Shown here: piece after piece, positions 4,576 through 6,862 of the stretch | Position numbering within the stretch: the stretch's first letter is position 1 | Layout: the number at the start of each line of letters is the position of its first letter | Source: Pseudomonadota bacterium | GTDB lineage: Bacteria > Pseudomonadota > Alphaproteobacteria > Rhizobiales > Xanthobacteraceae | Assembly: GCA_023449855.1 (NCBI GenBank) | Contig: JAEXHR010000388.1 | Span: forward strand, 1 to 6,862 | Length of the DNA: 6,862 bases | Direction: 5' to 3' | The notes under the pieces: generated by a model | The model's input: only the letters and a program-made list of their open reading frames with translations | Databases searched by the model: none | Told to the model about the DNA's origin: nothing | Program-made: the position numbers and the translations under genes

Positions 4576-5121
4576 ATGACACCTGTCCGTGCAATCGCCC
4601 TGAACGTGCTCGCGCTGTACGCGCTGGCCGGCATTCTCGCCGCAGCCTTCGGCGCGCAATTCATGCTCGGCGAACTGCCCTGCCCGCTATGTCTGTTGCA
4701 GCGGATCATGTTCGCGCTGCTCGCCATCGGCCCGATCCTCAATATCCGCTACGGCCCGCGCCCGAGCCACTATGCGCTGTCGCTGCTTGCAGCCATCGTC
4801 GGCGCCGTGGTTTCGACGCGGCAGGTGCTGCTGCACATCATACCCGGAGATCCCGGCTACGGCACGGCGCTGTTCGGCTATCACTTCTACACGCTGGCGC
4901 TGATGGCCTTCGTGGCTGCCATCGCGCTCATCTCGCTCGTGCTGCTGTTCGATCGCCAATTCGCGCCGCAGCCGGCACCGGTGACGGCACACATCCTGGC
5001 GACCGTTGCCGTCGGCCTCATCATCGCCCTCACCGCCGGCAACTTTGCATCCGCGCTGCTCGAATGCGGCTTCAAGGCCTGCGCGGACGATCCCGTCGTG
5101 TATGAACTGCTGAAGCGATAG
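4576..5121 (+). CDS. DsbB-family disulfide bond formation protein, five-helix variant
   Basis: The 181-aa inner membrane protein is expected to pass electrons from a periplasmic DsbA-like oxidant to quinone. Helix 1 (about 8-28) is followed by the periplasmic motif CPLCLLQR: Cys36 and Cys39 correspond to the CVLC pair of E. coli DsbB, and Arg43 to its quinone-linked Arg48. Helices 2-4 lie at about 41-57, 65-88 and 105-125. The second periplasmic loop (89-105, IIPGDPGYGTALFGYHF) has no cysteine, although E. coli DsbB carries its second pair there. Instead a fifth helix (about 136-160) leads to a C-terminal tail with Cys164 and Cys169 (CGFKAC), which the extra helix would place in the periplasm. 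Family membership is clear, and four redox cysteines remain. Whether it works with DsbA or as a DsbI-like paralogue cannot be told here. Confidence 0.88.
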   Translation: MTPVRAIALNVLALYALAGILAAAFGAQFMLGELPCPLCLLQRIMFALLAIGPILNIRYGPRPSHYALSLLAAIVGAVVSTRQVLLHIIPGDPGYGTALFGYHFYTLALMAFVAAIALISLVLLFDRQFAPQPAPVTAHILATVAVGLIIALTAGNFASALLECGFKACADDPVVYELLKR

Positions 5122-5130
5122 CGACAGCAA

Positions 5131-6708
5131 CTAGAGTTCGAGCCGCCGCGTGATCGCGATATTCTGCAGGAACGTCTCGTCGTGGCTGACGACCACGAGT
5201 GCGCCGTCATAGGCCCGCAGGCCGGCTTCCACCGCCTCGATGGAATCGACATCGAGATGATTGGTCGGCTCATCGAGTATCAGCAGCGGCGGCGGCGCGA
5301 CGCCGCCCATGACGCAAGCAAGACCGGCGCGCAGCATCTGCCCGCCACTCAGGGTGCCAACGATCTGCAGCGCGGCATCGGCCCGAAACATGAAGCGGGC
5401 CAGCGCCGCGCGACAGGCATTCTCGTCGGCCTGCGGATGACGTTGCCGAAAATTGTCGCGGATCGTCTGCGAGGGATCGAGCAGACTGACGTGCTGGTCG
5501 AGCATGGCGTAATCCACCAGCATCCGCACCGCGCCGTCGACGGGCCTGATCGCGCCGGTGAGCAGGCGGAGCAGCGTCGTCTTGCCGGAGCCATTGCGGC
5601 CGGCGACGGCGATACGCTCGGGCCCGGCGATAGAGAATGACAGATCGCGGATGATCGGCGCATCCGGCGCATAGCCGAAGCTGATCCTGTCCACGTGCAA
5701 GACGGCCCGGCTGGCGGCGAGTCCTGTCGCGGGAATGGCGACGGATAGCGGCTGCAGCACTTCGATACGTTCCCGCGCGACCATCAGCGCGTCCTTCGCC
5801 TGCGCCTGCCGACGCTGCGCCAAGCGAGTATTCTCACCGCCGGTATCCTCGCTGCGGTCCTTCAGACCGCCAAGGGCAATCCGCGGCGTCCCGCCTTTGG
5901 CGCCCTTTCGCCGCCCGGCCTGATCCCGATGCGCCTGACGCTCCGCCGTTGCCTGCGCCTGCCGCGCCATTGCATCCACATTCTTCTCGGCATCGTTCAA
6001 CTGATGTTGCGCGGCTGCAAGTTCGCGCGCCTTGCGCTCGCGATAATGCGTCCAGTTGCCGCCGTAACGCGTGCCGCCGAGCGAGGTCAGCTCGACGATG
6101 ACATCCATCGTGTCGAGCAATTCGCGATCATGGCTGATGACGATCGCTCCGGCATGCCAGCCGGAAAGAAGATCGATCACCGCACGCCTGCCGTCCCGAT
6201 CGAGATTGTTGGTGGGCTCGTCCAGCAACAGGAAGTCGGGTTCGGAGAAGATCAGAGCCGCCAGCGCGACGCGCGTGCGCTGACCGCCGGAGAGCGCGGA
6301 CAACGCCGTATCGTGGCTGGCGTCCAGACCGAGCTGTCCGAGGGACCTGGCGATCCGCGTCTCCAGATCCCAATCGGCATGCGCCAGTTCGTCGGCCGTC
6401 GCCATGCCCGCTTCGGCGCGGGCGAGAAGGTCGAGCGCAGCGGTGACGCCGAACAGGTCGGCAACCGTCTCGTCCGGATCGACCTGCAGCGCCTGCCGCA
6501 GCACGGCCAGCCGACCGTGCGCGCTGACATTCCCCTGCTGGGGCAGAAGATTGCCGGACATCACATGGAGCAATGTGGATTTGCCGACGCCGTTGCGGCC
6601 GACGAGACCGGTGCGTTCGGCACCAAAGCCGAGATTGAGCTTGGTGAAAAGCGAACGGCCGTCAGGCGTCGCGATGGACAGATCGGATACAGCAATATGT
6701 GCTGGCAT
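5131..6708 (-). CDS. ABC-F family ATPase (duplicated ABC domains, ribosome-associated type)
   Basis: The 525-aa soluble protein has two ABC domains and no membrane part. Domain 1: Walker A GRNGVGKS (37-44), LSGGQ (139-143), LLLDEPTNNLD (160-170), switch His193. Domain 2: Walker A GRNGSGKTT (370-378), LSGGQ (453-457), LILDEPTNHLD (476-486), switch His509. DEPTN(N/H)LD in both halves is the ABC-F mark. The linker (about 222-325) is charged, Ala/Gln/Arg-rich and probably coiled-coil, with a Gly/Lys/Arg patch (KGAKGGTPR) that may contact rRNA. ABC-F proteins bind the ribosomal E site as translation factors or antibiotic-protection proteins; which applies here is unknown. ATG 6708 follows GGGAG by about 10 bases and gives the usual short N-terminus (MPAHIAVSDLS), whereas an in-frame ATG at 6774 adds 22 atypical residues. 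The stop lies 9 bases from the convergent dsbB stop. Confidence 0.88.
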   Translation of the reverse strand: MPAHIAVSDLSIATPDGRSLFTKLNLGFGAERTGLVGRNGVGKSTLLHVMSGNLLPQQGNVSAHGRLAVLRQALQVDPDETVADLFGVTAALDLLARAEAGMATADELAHADWDLETRIARSLGQLGLDASHDTALSALSGGQRTRVALAALIFSEPDFLLLDEPTNNLDRDGRRAVIDLLSGWHAGAIVISHDRELLDTMDVIVELTSLGGTRYGGNWTHYRERKARELAAAQHQLNDAEKNVDAMARQAQATAERQAHRDQAGRRKGAKGGTPRIALGGLKDRSEDTGGENTRLAQRRQAQAKDALMVARERIEVLQPLSVAIPATGLAASRAVLHVDRISFGYAPDAPIIRDLSFSIAGPERIAVAGRNGSGKTTLLRLLTGAIRPVDGAVRMLVDYAMLDQHVSLLDPSQTIRDNFRQRHPQADENACRAALARFMFRADAALQIVGTLSGGQMLRAGLACVMGGVAPPPLLILDEPTNHLDVDSIEAVEAGLRAYDGALVVVSHDETFLQNIAITRRLEL

Positions 6709-6803
6709 GGATGAACATCTCCCGGGAAACAAAGCAAACTGGCGTTGTGACCTGGGTGAAATCCATCGAAGCACACATCCTGCTGGAATGACGATGGAGG
6801 CTG

Positions 6804-6820
6804 CGTAGTCGTGAACTACG
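6804..6820 (+). repeat. Hairpin CGTAGT-CGTGA-ACTACG enclosing a candidate GTG start
   Basis: A perfect 6-bp stem with a 5-base loop holds the GTG (6811-6813) of the possible gene that follows. If translated from that codon, the start would be partly occluded in the mRNA. Confidence 0.35.
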
Positions 6821-6862
6821 GCCAGCTTGTGGCACTCGCCGTCACTCGTGGGCGCTCAAGGC
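6811..6862 (+). CDS. Possible N-terminal fragment of an unidentified gene, cut by the window edge
   Basis: An open frame from GTG at 6811 reads MNYGQLVALAVTRGRSR and remains open to the window end. A good ribosome site TGGAGG (6795-6800) lies 10 bases upstream, which is the main support. It would be divergent from the ABC-F gene, with about 100 bases between the starts. Only 17 residues are visible, so no family can be named and the frame may be spurious. Confidence 0.35.
   Translation, partial: MNYGQLVALAVTRGRSR

Noticed and set aside
5929..6714. Plus-strand open frame opposite the ABC-F gene
   Set aside because: It lies antisense to both conserved motifs and the linker of the ABC-F protein, and shows no domain of its own.

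Overview
This GC-rich window with very dense coding and strong GC3 bias looks like chromosome from an alphaproteobacterium. The Bradyrhizobium/Rhodopseudomonas/Afipia group is the best guess, judged from the style of the Liv transporter, the PAS_5 protein and the DsbB/small-protein pair. That assignment is inference from protein character, not a database match. I see no mobile element, CRISPR array, tRNA or rRNA.

Layout. (1) 1-1645, minus strand: a branched-chain amino acid (Liv/HAAT-type) ABC transport operon, read as livG, then livF, then the signal peptide of a secreted protein that is probably the substrate-binding subunit and is cut by the window edge. The permeases livH and livM are not in the window. 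(2) 1646-2049: a divergent regulatory region of about 400 bp with several short palindromes. (3) 2050-2661, plus: a single-domain PAS_5-type protein, convergent with a small ArsC/YffB-like thioredoxin-fold protein (2663-3010, minus), with one base between their stop codons. (4) 3113-3685, minus: a six-helix DUF308/HdeD-like membrane protein, divergent from a MarR-family regulator of the OhrR type (3855-4328, plus). The AT-rich region between them holds a cluster of TTATCGCGATAT-type palindromes. (5) 4410-5121, plus: a 52-aa one-helix membrane protein (DUF5993-like) coupled to an unusual five-helix DsbB-family protein. (6) 5131-6708, minus: an ABC-F ATPase, convergent with dsbB. (7) 6709-6862: an intergenic region and possibly the first codons of another plus-strand gene.

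How the genes fit together. The livGF part is a nutrient-uptake operon. The centre has a thiol/redox flavour: an ArsC-like thiol protein, a peroxide-sensing OhrR-type repressor with the full Cys/Tyr/Tyr/second-Cys set, and a periplasmic disulfide-generating DsbB with its small partner. They are separate transcription units, and a shared pathway is not shown by the sequence. The most interesting points are the operator cluster between ohrR and the DUF308 gene with no ohr gene beside it, the relocated second cysteine pair of DsbB, and the small gene translationally coupled to it.
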